NCBI RefSeq assembly: GCF_025465255.1
Contig: NZ_JAODNI010000206.1
Span: 1 to 64,000 of the forward strand
From: Pseudonocardia sp.
GTDB taxonomy: Bacteria; Actinomycetota; Actinomycetes; Mycobacteriales; Pseudonocardiaceae
DNA length: 64,000 nt
Reading direction: 5' to 3'
The position numbers and the translations under genes are program-made. Within the stretch, counting starts at the first letter, position 1. Every line of letters begins with the position of its first letter. Shown here piece after piece: positions 41,198 to 50,138 of this stretch. The notes below the pieces were generated by a model. It made no database searches, had not been told where the DNA came from, and saw nothing but the letters and a program-made list of their open reading frames with translations.

Positions 41198-42673
41198 CTA
41201 GACCACGAGCCAGACGAGGCCGGCCATCGCGAAGCCGACCACGGACAGGATCGTCTCGAGCACCGTCCAGGTCTTCAGCGTGTCCTTCACCGACATGTTG
41301 AAGTACTTCGACACGATCCAGAACCCGCCGTCGTTGACGTGGCTGGCGATGATCGAGCCCGCGGACACCGCGACGACGATCAGCGCCACCTGCGCCTGGG
41401 AGAACCCGCCCGAGGTGACGGTCGGGCCGATGATCCCGGCGGTCGTCACGATCGCGACCGTCGCCGAGCCCTGCGCCAGCCGCAGCGCCGCGCCGATCAG
41501 GTAGGCCGAGACGATCACCGGCAGGCCGATCGCCGTCATCGAGCCGGCGAGCGCGTCGCCCACCCCGGTCGCCCGCAGCACCGCGCCGAAGAACGAACCC
41601 GCGCCGACGACGAGCAGGATCATGCCGATCGGCTTCAGGGACTCACCGGTGATCCGGCCCAGCTCGACGACGGTCATGCCCCGCCGGAGGCCGAGCAGGT
41701 ACATCGCCAGCAGCACCGCGATCGTCAGCGCGATCGCCGGCGTGCCGAGGAACAGCAGGACCGAGCGGATCGCCGAGTCCTCGGCGAGGGCGATCGTGCC
41801 GACCGTCGCGCCCAGGATCAGCACCAGGGGCACGGCGATGATCGCGCCGATCAGGCCCACGGACGGCGGGCGGGTTGTGCGGACGGCGGTCGCGGTGGCG
41901 GTACCACGGCCCGTCGGTCCGTCGGCGTCGTCGGCGGGGGAGGAGCCGCCGGCGGGCGGCGAACGGCCGTCGGGCAGCTCGGGGACATACTCCTCCGGGA
42001 CCGCGACGTCGATCCGCTTCCCGACGAACGAGCCCCACCACACCCCACTAACCAGCCACGCGGGAATCCCGCAAATCAGGCCCATGATGATGATCCAGCC
42101 CATGTCCACGCCCAGCAGCCCGGCCGCGGCGACCGGCCCCGGGTGCGGCGGCAGGAACGCGTGCGTCATGGACAGGCCGGCGAGCATCGGCAGGGCGTAG
42201 AGCACCAGCGAGCGTCCACCGCGCTTCGCGGCCACGTAGACGAGCGGCGCGAGCACGAAGATGCCGATGTCGAAGAAGACCGGGATGCCGAGGATGAGGC
42301 CGGTCAGGCCCATCGCGAGCGGCGCGCCCTTCGGCCCGAAGAGCTTGAGCAGGCGCGTGGTGAGCACGTCCGCGCCGCCCGAGCGTTCCATGATCGCGCC
42401 GAGCACGGTGCCGAGCCCGATGATCGGGGCGATGTGCCCGAGGATGCTCCCGAAGCCCGTCTCCAGCAGCGAGTCCGCGGACTTGATCGGTGTCCCGACC
42501 AGCTTCGTGACCGGGAGTCCCGCGACCAGCGCCACCGCGACGCCGACCACGATCAGCGCGACGAACGGTTCGAGTTTCAGCTTGATGATGAGCAGCAGCA
42601 GGACCGCCACGCTCACGGCGGCGAGTGTGAGCAGGCCTGCCGTGTCGTGTTGCAGCCAGTCGACGAAGGACAT
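41198..42673 (-). CDS. GntP-family gluconate-type permease
   Basis: This 491-residue inner-membrane symporter of the gluconate:H+ (GntP) family has about 12-14 hydrophobic segments. Typical blocks are LETGFGSILGHIAPIIGLGT, GLSMTHAFLPPHPGPVAAAG and ASHVNDGGFWIVSKYFNMSV. A long hydrophilic loop (about 225-265) is rich in Ser, Pro and Gly. It is the last gene of a four-gene operon; its ATG shares one base with the aldolase stop. The context suggests a sugar acid or amino sugar acid as substrate rather than gluconate itself. Confidence 0.9.
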   Translation of the reverse strand: MSFVDWLQHDTAGLLTLAAVSVAVLLLLIIKLKLEPFVALIVVGVAVALVAGLPVTKLVGTPIKSADSLLETGFGSILGHIAPIIGLGTVLGAIMERSGGADVLTTRLLKLFGPKGAPLAMGLTGLILGIPVFFDIGIFVLAPLVYVAAKRGGRSLVLYALPMLAGLSMTHAFLPPHPGPVAAAGLLGVDMGWIIIMGLICGIPAWLVSGVWWGSFVGKRIDVAVPEEYVPELPDGRSPPAGGSSPADDADGPTGRGTATATAVRTTRPPSVGLIGAIIAVPLVLILGATVGTIALAEDSAIRSVLLFLGTPAIALTIAVLLAMYLLGLRRGMTVVELGRITGESLKPIGMILLVVGAGSFFGAVLRATGVGDALAGSMTAIGLPVIVSAYLIGAALRLAQGSATVAIVTTAGIIGPTVTSGGFSQAQVALIVVAVSAGSIIASHVNDGGFWIVSKYFNMSVKDTLKTWTVLETILSVVGFAMAGLVWLVV

Positions 42674-43299
42674 CAGCTCTCCAGCCGGGAAGGGGTGAGG
42701 GCGGCCGCGAAGGCCCGGGCGCGGTCGGTGATCAGGTCCCACTCGCCGGCCGCGACGGCGGCCGGGGGGACGACGGAGGTCCCGGCGCAGACGGCCGAGG
42801 CGCCCGCGGCGAGGAACTCCGCGGCGTTGTCCGTGGAGACGCCGCCGGAGGGCAGCAGCCGCGCGTGCGGGTAGGGGCCGAGCAGGTCACGGAGATAGGC
42901 GGGGCCCAGCCGCCCGGCCGGGAAGATCTTGACGGCGCTCGCGCCCAGGTCCATCGCCTCGGCGACCTCCGTGGGGGTGAACGCGCCGAGGTACACCGGG
43001 ACGCCCGCGGCCACGGCGACGTCGGCCACGGCCCGTCGCAGACCGGGGGTGACCAGGAACGTCGCGCCCGCGTCGATCGCGGCCTTGGCCTGGTCCCCGG
43101 TGAGGACGGTCCCGACGCCGAGGTCGACGCCGGGCTCGCCCGCCGCCGCCCGGAGGTGGTCGAGCACGCCCGGCGTGGTGAAGGTGAGCTCGACGGTCCG
43201 GATCCCGCCGGCCGCGAGCGCGCGGCAGAGCGCGGCGGCGTCCGGGATCCGCTCGGCGCGGACGACCGCGAGCACGCGGTCCTGCATCAGGTGGGTCAT
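42673..43299 (-). CDS. eda: KDPG/KHG aldolase (2-dehydro-3-deoxy-6-phosphogluconate aldolase)
   Basis: This 208-residue class I aldolase cleaves 2-keto-3-deoxy-6-phosphogluconate to pyruvate and glyceraldehyde 3-phosphate. The active-site Glu is in GIRTVELTFTTPG, the substrate-binding GVGTVLTGDQAKAAIDAGA is present, and the Schiff-base Lys is in ASAVKIFPAGRLGPAYLRDL. Starts and stops overlap with both neighbours, so it is coupled to the amidohydrolase and the permease. The sugar kinase in the divergent operon would provide the phosphorylated substrate. Confidence 0.92.
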   Translation of the reverse strand: MTHLMQDRVLAVVRAERIPDAAALCRALAAGGIRTVELTFTTPGVLDHLRAAAGEPGVDLGVGTVLTGDQAKAAIDAGATFLVTPGLRRAVADVAVAAGVPVYLGAFTPTEVAEAMDLGASAVKIFPAGRLGPAYLRDLLGPYPHARLLPSGGVSTDNAAEFLAAGASAVCAGTSVVPPAAVAAGEWDLITDRARAFAAALTPSRLES

Positions 43300-44885
43300 G
43301 AGGTGCTCCCGTCCGGCCGGCGGCGCAGCGCGCGCCCGGCCAGGGCGTCGGTCCGGTGCGAGTCCTCGATCGCGAGCTCGCCGTTGACGATCACGTAGGG
43401 GATCCCGGCGGCCGGTTGGGCCGGGTCCGCGAACGTCGCGGTGTCCGCCACGACGTCCGGGTCGAACAGGACGAGATCCGCGGCGTAGCCCTCGCGGACG
43501 AGGCCGCGGTCGTGCAGGCGGAGCCGGGCCGCGGCCCGGCCGGTGAGGTGTCCGACGCACTCCTCCAGGGAGAACATGCCCAGGTCACGGCAGTAGTGGC
43601 CGAGGTAGCGCGGGAACGTCCCCCACGCCCGCGGATGCGGTTTGGCGCCGACCAGCAGGCCGTCGCTCCCGCCCGTGTGCCGGGGGTGACGCATGATGGC
43701 CTGCACGTTCTCCTCGTGCCCGACGTGCTGCAGGATCCCGGTGCCGAGGTCGTCTGCCAGGAGGAGCTCGACGCAGACGTCGAAGGGGTCCTTCCCCTCG
43801 GCCAGCTCCTCGATCGTCCGGCCGACGGCGTGGCCGAGCGCCGGGTTCGTGACCCCGCTGATCTCGATCGTCTCCCACTCGGCGATCACGCCGTGGCAGC
43901 CGTCGGAGCCGTGGACCTCGAGGTCCTCCCGGATCCGGGCGAGCGCGGCCGGGTCCCGCAGCCGGTCCAGCGTCGCGGTGTGCCCGCCCGCGGACGACCA
44001 GCTGGGCAGGATCGCGGACAGCGTCGTCGCGCCGGGCAGGTACGGATAGGTGTCCAGGGTGATGTCCGCGCCCGCCGCGATGGCGTCGTCGAGCATCGTG
44101 ATCAGCTCGCCCGCGCGGCCCTTGTTCGGGCCGAAGTTCAGCGTCGCGTGCGAGAGGTGCAGCGGGCAGCCCGCCCGGCTCGTCAGGTCGATCATCTCGG
44201 CGTAGGCCTCGAGCGCGCCCCTGCCGTAGGAGCGGTGGTGCGGCGCGAAGAGCCCGCCGAGCTCACCGACCGTCCGGCAGAGCGCGAGCAGCTCGGCGTT
44301 GTCCGCGTACATCCCGGGGGTGTAGGTCAGCCCCGCGGACATGCCGACGGCGCCCTGCTCCATCGCGGTCCGGACGATCCGCTGCATCGCCTCGACGTCC
44401 GCGGCGCTCGCGGGCACGTCGTCCCAGCCGCAGACCAGCGCGCGGACGACACCGTGCGGAACGAGGTAGGCGGCGTTGCCGGCGATGCCGCGGTCGAGGC
44501 GGTCCAGGTACTCGCCGACGCTGCGCCAGGAGATGTCGAAGTCCTGCGGATCGGAGTTCCAGCCCGCGATCTTGCGGCGCAGGACGGCGAGCGCGGCGTC
44601 GTCGACGGGGGCGTAGGACAGCCCGTCCTGGCCCAGCAGCTCGGTGGTGACGCCCTGGCTGATCTTCGCGAGGTGGTCCGGCGCCGTGAGGATCTGGAGG
44701 TCCGAGTGGGCGTGCATGTCGATGAAGCCGGGGGACAGGACGAGCCCGTCCGCCTCGATGACCCGGTCGGCCGTGCCGTCGCCGCCGATCGAGGCGATCA
44801 GGCCGCCGTCGAGCAGCACGTCCGCGCGGTAGCGGGGGCTCTCCGTGCCGTCGACGACGGTGGCCCCGCGGATGAGGGTGCGCAT
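43296..44885 (-). CDS. D-aminoacylase-type amidohydrolase
   Basis: This 529-residue metal-dependent amidohydrolase is of the N-acyl-D-amino-acid deacylase family. The metal-binding HxH is in GFIDMHAHSDLQI, followed by GVTTELLGQDGLSYAP, the His in LFAPHHRSYGRG and CPLHLSHATLNFG, and the catalytic Asp region around RHTGGSDGLLVGAKPHPRAW. The C-terminal beta barrel ends with YVIVNGELAIEDSHRTDALA. The family cleaves the acyl group from N-acyl-D-amino acids; related enzymes act on N-acetyl amino sugar acids. It is coupled to the deaminase and aldolase genes. Confidence 0.88.
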   Translation of the reverse strand: MRTLIRGATVVDGTESPRYRADVLLDGGLIASIGGDGTADRVIEADGLVLSPGFIDMHAHSDLQILTAPDHLAKISQGVTTELLGQDGLSYAPVDDAALAVLRRKIAGWNSDPQDFDISWRSVGEYLDRLDRGIAGNAAYLVPHGVVRALVCGWDDVPASAADVEAMQRIVRTAMEQGAVGMSAGLTYTPGMYADNAELLALCRTVGELGGLFAPHHRSYGRGALEAYAEMIDLTSRAGCPLHLSHATLNFGPNKGRAGELITMLDDAIAAGADITLDTYPYLPGATTLSAILPSWSSAGGHTATLDRLRDPAALARIREDLEVHGSDGCHGVIAEWETIEISGVTNPALGHAVGRTIEELAEGKDPFDVCVELLLADDLGTGILQHVGHEENVQAIMRHPRHTGGSDGLLVGAKPHPRAWGTFPRYLGHYCRDLGMFSLEECVGHLTGRAAARLRLHDRGLVREGYAADLVLFDPDVVADTATFADPAQPAAGIPYVIVNGELAIEDSHRTDALAGRALRRRPDGSTS

Positions 44886-46150
44886 CAGAAGTAGGTCCTG
44901 ACCAGGTCGACGACGACCGGGTCGGCCTCCTCGGTGCTCTCGACCACCGGGATCCACCGCCACTTGTCGAAGGCCGTGCACGGGTGGGAGAGGCCGAGCC
45001 GCACGACCTGCCCGACGCGGATCGGGTCCTCGGTGCGCAGGAACGCGTGCTGGTCGTTGACGGCGGTGATCTCACCGGTCAGCGAGGTGGCGGGGGCACC
45101 GAGGGAGTCCGCGAGGAGCTGCGGTTCGGGCAGGCCCTCGTCGAACGGGACGTCCCGCTTACCGGCGTCGAGCAACGCCAGGCCCGGCTCGGGGCGGGAG
45201 ACGACGCGGGCCCACGCGTGCATCGCGGAGCGGAAGGGGGTCGAGGCGCCTCGGGAGAAGGGTGAGATGCCACGGTAGAAGCCGTCGTCGTGCACGAGGT
45301 AGGCGCCGGAACGCAGCAGGACCTGCGTGCGGTCGTCGGCGAGCGGGCCGAGGACGTCCGCGACGTCGTCGAAGTAGGCGCTGCCCCCCGCCGTGACGAC
45401 GACCTCGTCCGTCTCGTAGCGCAGGCTCCGGTGCAGCGCCGCCATCTCCCCGAGATAGCGCCGCACGGCGTCGAGCGCGGCGGGGGAGGCGTCATGGGCG
45501 AGCGCGCCCTCGTAGCCGCTCACGCCGCCGAGCGCGAGGGCCGGGCTCGCGACGATCGCCGCCGCGACGGCCTCCGCCTCCGCGCGGCTGCGCGCGCCCG
45601 TCCGCCCGCCGGGAGCACCCAGCTCGACCAGCACGGTGAGCGGCCGGGTGGGCCTCATCGGGAGCGCCCGCTCCATCGCGGCGACGGTCTCGACCGAGTC
45701 CGCCCAGCTCAGGACCTCCAGCTCGGTGTCGGCATCGCGCGCCCGCGCGACCATCGCGACGCCGTGGGGATCCACCAGCGCGTTCGCGAGCATGATCCGC
45801 CGGAGCCCGGACTCGAGCCCGACCTTGACCTGTGACGGCGTGGCGAGCGTGATGCCCCAGGCGCCGGCCCGCAGCTGGAGGTCCCAGAGGGCGGGCGCCA
45901 TCGTCGTCTTGCCGTGCGGAGCGAGGCCGACGCCACGCTCGGCGCACCACGCCGCCATGTGCTCCGCGTTCTCCCGCAGCGCCGACCCGGTGAGCACCAG
46001 CAGCGGGGTGCCGAACGCGGACAGCCGGGGCCCGGTCGCGAGGAACTCGCCGACGGTCACGTCGCCCGCCGCGTCCGGCAGGGACTTCGCCAGCGGTCCC
46101 GGCCGGAGGTCGGTGGTCGCGTGCGCCGGCGGGCTGGTCGTTCCGGTCAT
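44885..46150 (-). CDS. Fold-III PLP enzyme, D-amino acid/amino sugar acid deaminase (D-threonine aldolase-like)
   Basis: This 421-residue member of the alanine-racemase/D-threonine-aldolase fold has PLP Lys in VGLAPHGKTTMAPALWDLQL, LTVLVELGAPGGRTGARSRA, GGVSGYEGALAHDASP and a metal-binding C-terminal LSHPCTAFDKWRWIPVV with His and Cys. The family includes D-serine dehydratases and a D-glucosaminate dehydratase. As first gene of the operon with an amidohydrolase and KDPG aldolase, and with RidA encoded opposite, it should eliminate ammonia via an enamine/imine. D-glucosaminate is the substrate that best links all genes (inference). Confidence 0.82.
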   Translation of the reverse strand: MTGTTSPPAHATTDLRPGPLAKSLPDAAGDVTVGEFLATGPRLSAFGTPLLVLTGSALRENAEHMAAWCAERGVGLAPHGKTTMAPALWDLQLRAGAWGITLATPSQVKVGLESGLRRIMLANALVDPHGVAMVARARDADTELEVLSWADSVETVAAMERALPMRPTRPLTVLVELGAPGGRTGARSRAEAEAVAAAIVASPALALGGVSGYEGALAHDASPAALDAVRRYLGEMAALHRSLRYETDEVVVTAGGSAYFDDVADVLGPLADDRTQVLLRSGAYLVHDDGFYRGISPFSRGASTPFRSAMHAWARVVSRPEPGLALLDAGKRDVPFDEGLPEPQLLADSLGAPATSLTGEITAVNDQHAFLRTEDPIRVGQVVRLGLSHPCTAFDKWRWIPVVESTEEADPVVVDLVRTYF

Positions 46151-46188
46151 GGTGCGTCTCCTCGGACGACAGGTGCGTTCAGCTCGTG

Positions 46189-46228
46189 CGTTGCGTGCTA
46201 TGCAACGTGCGTTGCAGAATATGCTGCG
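46189..46228. promoter_or_regulatory. Tandem CGTTGC-N7-GCAACG operators between the divergent operons
   Basis: The first site, CGTTGCGTGCTATGCAACG (46189-46207), is a perfect 6-7-6 palindrome. The second, CGTTGCAGAATATGCTGCG (46210-46228), is the same site with mismatches, starting exactly 21 bases later. They occupy the 129-base region shared by the deaminase and kinase promoters. The IclR gene in the kinase operon is the obvious candidate regulator. Confidence 0.7.
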
Positions 46229-46279
46229 CTGGTTGTAGCATCGCCGCCGGCAGAGCGTCAACGTGCGGGGGTTCGAGGT

Positions 46280-47275
46280 ATGCAGCCGACGGTCGTGTGT
46301 CTGGGCGAGGCGCTGGCGCTGCTCCCGGACGTGCCCACCGGCGAACCGGCCCCCGACATGGCGCGCGCCGCGGGCGCCGAGGTGAACGTCGCGCTCGGCC
46401 TGGCCGGGGCCGGGACCCCTGTCGCGTGGATCGGTCGCCTCGGTGACGATGCGCTCGGCGCGGTCGTGATGTCCGAGCTGGAGGGCCGCGGGGTCGACGT
46501 CGGCGCCGTGGAGATCGACCCGGCCCTGCCGACCGGGTGCTACGCGAAGACCGTGGCGATCGGGCCGGACGGCGAGCCGTCGTCGCGCATGCACTACCGC
46601 CGCGCGGGCTCGGCCGCCGCGGGCATGGGGCCGGGCTTCCTGGCGCGGCCCGCCGTCCGCGAGCGCCTCGCCGCCGCCGCGTTCGTGCACGTCAGCGGAA
46701 TCACCGCCGCGCTGTCGCAGCCCTGCGCGAAGCTGATGGAGGCCCTGCTCGCCGCGCCGCGGAACGGGCGCGCGGTGTTCGACGTCAACTGGCGCGAGCA
46801 GATGTGGCCGTCCGGGGACCCTCGTGTCGTGGTGGGGCTCGCCGGGCTCGCGGACGTCGTCCTGGTGGGCGGCGACGAGGCGCGGCGGGTGTTCGGCACG
46901 GACGATCCGGCGGCGCTGCGGCGGCTGCTCCCCGCGCCGGAACTGCTCATTGTCAAGGACGGTGCGGACCGGGCGCTCGCCGCGGCGCGGGACGGGAGCG
47001 TCGTCGCGCAACCGGCGCTCGCGGTGGAGGTCCTGGAGCCGGTGGGGGCCGGGGACGCGTTCGCCGCGGGCCTGCTCACCGGGCTCGTCCGGGGCGAGCC
47101 GATCGAGCGATGCCTGCGGCGCGGGCACCTCGGCGCGGCGGCGGTGCTGACCGTCCCCGGGGACTCCGCGACGCCGCTGCCTGCGGCGATGCTGGGCCGG
47201 CTCCTCGACTCGACGGAGCGGGAGTGGGCGGACGTCCGCGTGTCCGCGGCGGGGGTGAAGGAGGTGACCCGATGA
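46280..47275 (+). CDS. PfkB-family sugar kinase, probably 2-keto-3-deoxygluconate kinase
   Basis: This 331-residue ribokinase-fold enzyme has an N-terminal VVCLGEALALLPDVPTGEPA, substrate-binding GAEVNVALGLAGAGTPVAWI and the C-terminal anion-hole/catalytic motif LEPVGAGDAFAAGLLTGLVR with the base Asp. VKDGADRALAAARDG precedes the last domain as usual. Among PfkB kinases a 2-keto-3-deoxygluconate role is favoured by the KDPG aldolase encoded opposite. It is first in an operon with IclR and RidA genes, and its stop overlaps the IclR start (ATGA). Confidence 0.87.
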   Translation: MQPTVVCLGEALALLPDVPTGEPAPDMARAAGAEVNVALGLAGAGTPVAWIGRLGDDALGAVVMSELEGRGVDVGAVEIDPALPTGCYAKTVAIGPDGEPSSRMHYRRAGSAAAGMGPGFLARPAVRERLAAAAFVHVSGITAALSQPCAKLMEALLAAPRNGRAVFDVNWREQMWPSGDPRVVVGLAGLADVVLVGGDEARRVFGTDDPAALRRLLPAPELLIVKDGADRALAAARDGSVVAQPALAVEVLEPVGAGDAFAAGLLTGLVRGEPIERCLRRGHLGAAAVLTVPGDSATPLPAAMLGRLLDSTEREWADVRVSAAGVKEVTR

Positions 47276-48174
47276 GTGCCAGTCTGGGGAAGGCGTTGCA
47301 GATCCTGGTCCGGCTCGGTGCCGGGCCCGCGTCCCTGGACGACCTGGCGGGCGCGCTGGGCGTGCACAAGACCACGGTCCTGCGGCTGCTGCGCACCCTC
47401 GCCGAGGACCACTTCGTCTACCGGGACGGCAACCACCGCTACCACCTCGGCGCCACGGTCTTCGAGCTCGCCTCGCGCGGACTGGACCAGCGCGAGGTCC
47501 GCGGCATCGCGGCCCCGCACCTGGCGGTGTTCAACGCCGAGCACGGCCGCACGACGCACCTCTCGGAGCTGGTGGGCAGCGAGATCGTCTACATCGACAA
47601 GCTCGAGTCCCACGACCACGTGCGGATGGCGTCCCGGATCGGCCTGCGTGCGCCGGTGCACTCGACGGCCGCGGGGAAGGCGCTGGTCGCGGACCTGCCG
47701 CCGGCCGAGCTCGAGCAGGTGCTCAGCGCCGTCGAGTTCACCCGGGCCACCCCGAACACCCTCGTGACGCGCGAGGACTACCTGGCCGAGCTCGCCCGCG
47801 TACGCGAGCAGGGCTGGGCGCACGACAGGGAGGAGAACGAGCGCTCCATCAACTGCATCTCCGCGCCCGTCCGCAGTGCCTCGGGCCGGGCCGTCGCCGC
47901 CGTGTCGGTCTCCGTCCCGGACATCGTCATGACCTACGACCAGCTCGTCGAGCTGGTCCCCTCACTGCTGGCCGTCACCGGCCGGATCTCCCGGGACCAC
48001 GGCTGGCAACCCCCGAGCACCTCGAATCCGTCACCACCTCGAAAGGCCGCCCCGCATGAACAGCAAGACCGTCGTCAAGACCGACGCCGCCCCGGCGCCC
48101 GCGCACACCTTCAGCCAGGCAGTGCGCAAGGGCGGGCTGCTGCAGGTCTCCGGCCAGGGACCGATGGACCCTGA
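47272..48174 (+). CDS. IclR-family regulator D with an unusual C-terminal run-on
   Basis: A model AAGGAGGTGACCC Shine-Dalgarno sequence precedes the ATG. The winged helix (ASLGKALQILVRLGAGPASL to TTVLRLLRTLAEDHFVYRD) and effector domain (IVYIDKLESHDHVRMASRIG, HSTAAGKALVADLP, RSINCISAPVRSASGRAVAA) are complete by about residue 245, after RISRDHGWQP. The frame then has no stop for about 50 more codons and runs 119 bases into the ridA gene, adding an Arg/Gln/Pro-rich tail. This looks like loss of the native stop. The gene probably controls the divergent amino-sugar-acid operons through the CGTTGC palindromes. Confidence 0.85.
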   Translation: MSASLGKALQILVRLGAGPASLDDLAGALGVHKTTVLRLLRTLAEDHFVYRDGNHRYHLGATVFELASRGLDQREVRGIAAPHLAVFNAEHGRTTHLSELVGSEIVYIDKLESHDHVRMASRIGLRAPVHSTAAGKALVADLPPAELEQVLSAVEFTRATPNTLVTREDYLAELARVREQGWAHDREENERSINCISAPVRSASGRAVAAVSVSVPDIVMTYDQLVELVPSLLAVTGRISRDHGWQPPSTSNPSPPRKAAPHEQQDRRQDRRRPGARAHLQPGSAQGRAAAGLRPGTDGP

Positions 48175-48460
48175 GTCGAACACCTACATCGGCGAGGGCG
48201 ACGTCCGCGTCCAGACCCGGCGCACGCTGGAGAACGTCCGGGCGATCCTCGAGGCCGGCGGCTCGTCGGTCGAGGACGTGCTGATGTTCCGCGTCTACCT
48301 CACGAAGCGGGAGGACTTCCCGCTGATGAACGAGGTCTACGGGGAGTTCGTCGCCGAGCACGTCCCGAGCGGTGCGCTGCCCGCCCGCACCACCGTCTTC
48401 GTCGACCTCCCGCACGAGGTCATGCTGGTCGAGATCGACGCGCTGGCGGTCGCCGAGTAG
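48056..48460 (+). CDS. ridA: RidA-family enamine/imine deaminase
   Basis: This 134-residue trimeric RidA protein shows [40 protein letters not shown] and the catalytic Arg in [20 protein letters not shown]. RidA hydrolyses reactive enamines/imines released by PLP dehydratases to the 2-oxo acid, which fits the deaminase encoded in the divergent operon. The ATG is preceded by GAAAGG. It overlaps the IclR run-on tail and ends one base before the converging sthA remnant. Confidence 0.92.
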   Translation: MNSKTVVKTDAAPAPAHTFSQAVRKGGLLQVSGQGPMDPESNTYIGEGDVRVQTRRTLENVRAILEAGGSSVEDVLMFRVYLTKREDFPLMNEVYGEFVAEHVPSGALPARTTVFVDLPHEVMLVEIDALAVAE

Positions 48461-49861
48461 TCAGCTGTACGCCTGCAGCGCGCGGATCTTGTTCGTGACG
48501 TCCAGCGCCGCGACCTTGTAGGCCTCGGACAGCGTCGGGTAGTTCAGGACCGTGTCCACCAGGTAGTCCACGGTCCCGCCGCAACCCATGATCGCCTGGC
48601 CGATGTGGACGAGGTCCGTGGCGTTGGTGCCGAAGACGTGCACGCCGAGCAGGGTGCGGTCCTCCGTGGACACCAGCAGCTTGAGCATCCCGTAGGAGTC
48701 CCCGACGATCGCGCCGCGGGCGAGCTCGCGGTAGCGGGACATCCCCACCTCGTACGGGGTGGAGGAGCCCGTCAGCTCCGCCTCGGTCTTCCCGCAGTAG
48801 GAGATCTCGGGGACGGTGTAGATGCCGATCGGCTGCAGACCGTGCAGCTCCCGGGCCGGTTCGTCGAACGCGTGGTAGGCGGCGAGCCGGCCCTGGTCCA
48901 TGCTCGTCGCGGCCAGGGCGGGGAAGCCGATGACGTCCCCGACGGCGTAGATGTGCCCGACCTCGGTGCGGTAGCGCTCGTCGACGGAGATCCGGCCGCG
49001 CTTGTCCGCGGTGAGGTTCGCCTTGTCCAGGTGCAGCTCGTCCGTGACGCCCTGCCGGCCGGCCGAGTACATGACCATGTCCGCCGGGATCTTCTTGCCG
49101 CTGGCCAGCGTCGTGACGGTGCCCTTCGCGGTGTTCTCCACCCTGGACACCTCCTCGCCGAAGCGGAAGGTCACCGCCTGGTCGCAACTTGAGCGACTCG
49201 ACGACCTCGGGGTCGCAGAACTCCAGCATGTTCGTCCGCTTCTCGACGACCGTGACCTTGGTGCCGAGCGCGGCGAACATCGAGGCGTACTCGATGCCGA
49301 TGACACCCGCGCCGACCACGACCATCGAGGTGGGCACGCGCTTGAGCCTGACGACGGCGTCGGAGTCCACGACGTGGTACTCCTCGTCGTCGAACTCCAC
49401 CTCCGGAGGGCGTGCCGGCCGGGTGCCGGTGGCGATCACGATCTTGTCCGCGGTGACGGTGTTGTGGTCCCCGCGGGCCGCTCCGTGCACGGTGACGGTG
49501 TGCGGGTCCTCGAACTGGGCGGTGCCGCCGAGGATGTCGACGTGTTGCGCATGAGCTGGTTGCGGATCACCTCGACCTCGTGCCCGACGACGTGCTGGGT
49601 GCGCGCCATCAGGTCCGCGATGGTGATCTCGGACTTGACCCGGTAGCTCGCGCCGTACATGTCCCGCTGGGCGAAGCCGGTCAGGTACAGCACGGCCTCG
49701 CGCAGCGTCTTCGACGGGATGGTGCCCGTGTTGACGCAGACGCCGCCGATCATGTCCCGGCGCTCAGCGACGGCGACGCGCTTGCCGAGCTTCGCCGCCG
49801 CGATCGCGGCCTTCTGTCCGCCCGGCCCCGAACCGATCACCAGCAGGTCGTAGTCGTACAC
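48461..49861 (-). pseudogene. sthA: Soluble pyridine nucleotide transhydrogenase with two frameshifts
   Basis: The pieces add up to a normal SthA flavoprotein. They run from [20 protein letters not shown] and [20 protein letters not shown] (redox-family FAD site), through [20 protein letters not shown], to [20 protein letters not shown] and the dimer domain. The frame is broken twice. Near 49543-49545 one base is missing after NQLMRN. Near 49186-49190 several bases are missing (two, five or eight; the family pattern suggests eight) after VESLK. Two separate lesions make a true pseudogene likelier than one read error. The GTG start is at 49861. It converges on ridA with no spacer. Confidence 0.8.
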
Positions 49862-50138
49862 CGACCGTCCCCTCGCGTGCTGTCGGAAGTTCCGTCCGCG
49901 CGGCCGGGGTGACCACACGCTCCGTCAGCGTTCCCCGTCACGGACCGGCGGAGCAACCGGAGGACGTTACATCTGTGCGACGACAGGACCGCTGCTCAGT
50001 GGCGTCCGTAGGGGCGATTCATCCCCAGGCCGGGATTTCGGGGCCTCCGAACGGGTCAGGACCGGCGGGCGAACCGCTGTCCACAACCGAGATCGTCGCG
50101 ATTTCCGGACCGTCGGTGCGCGGCCGGACGCTGCCTCC

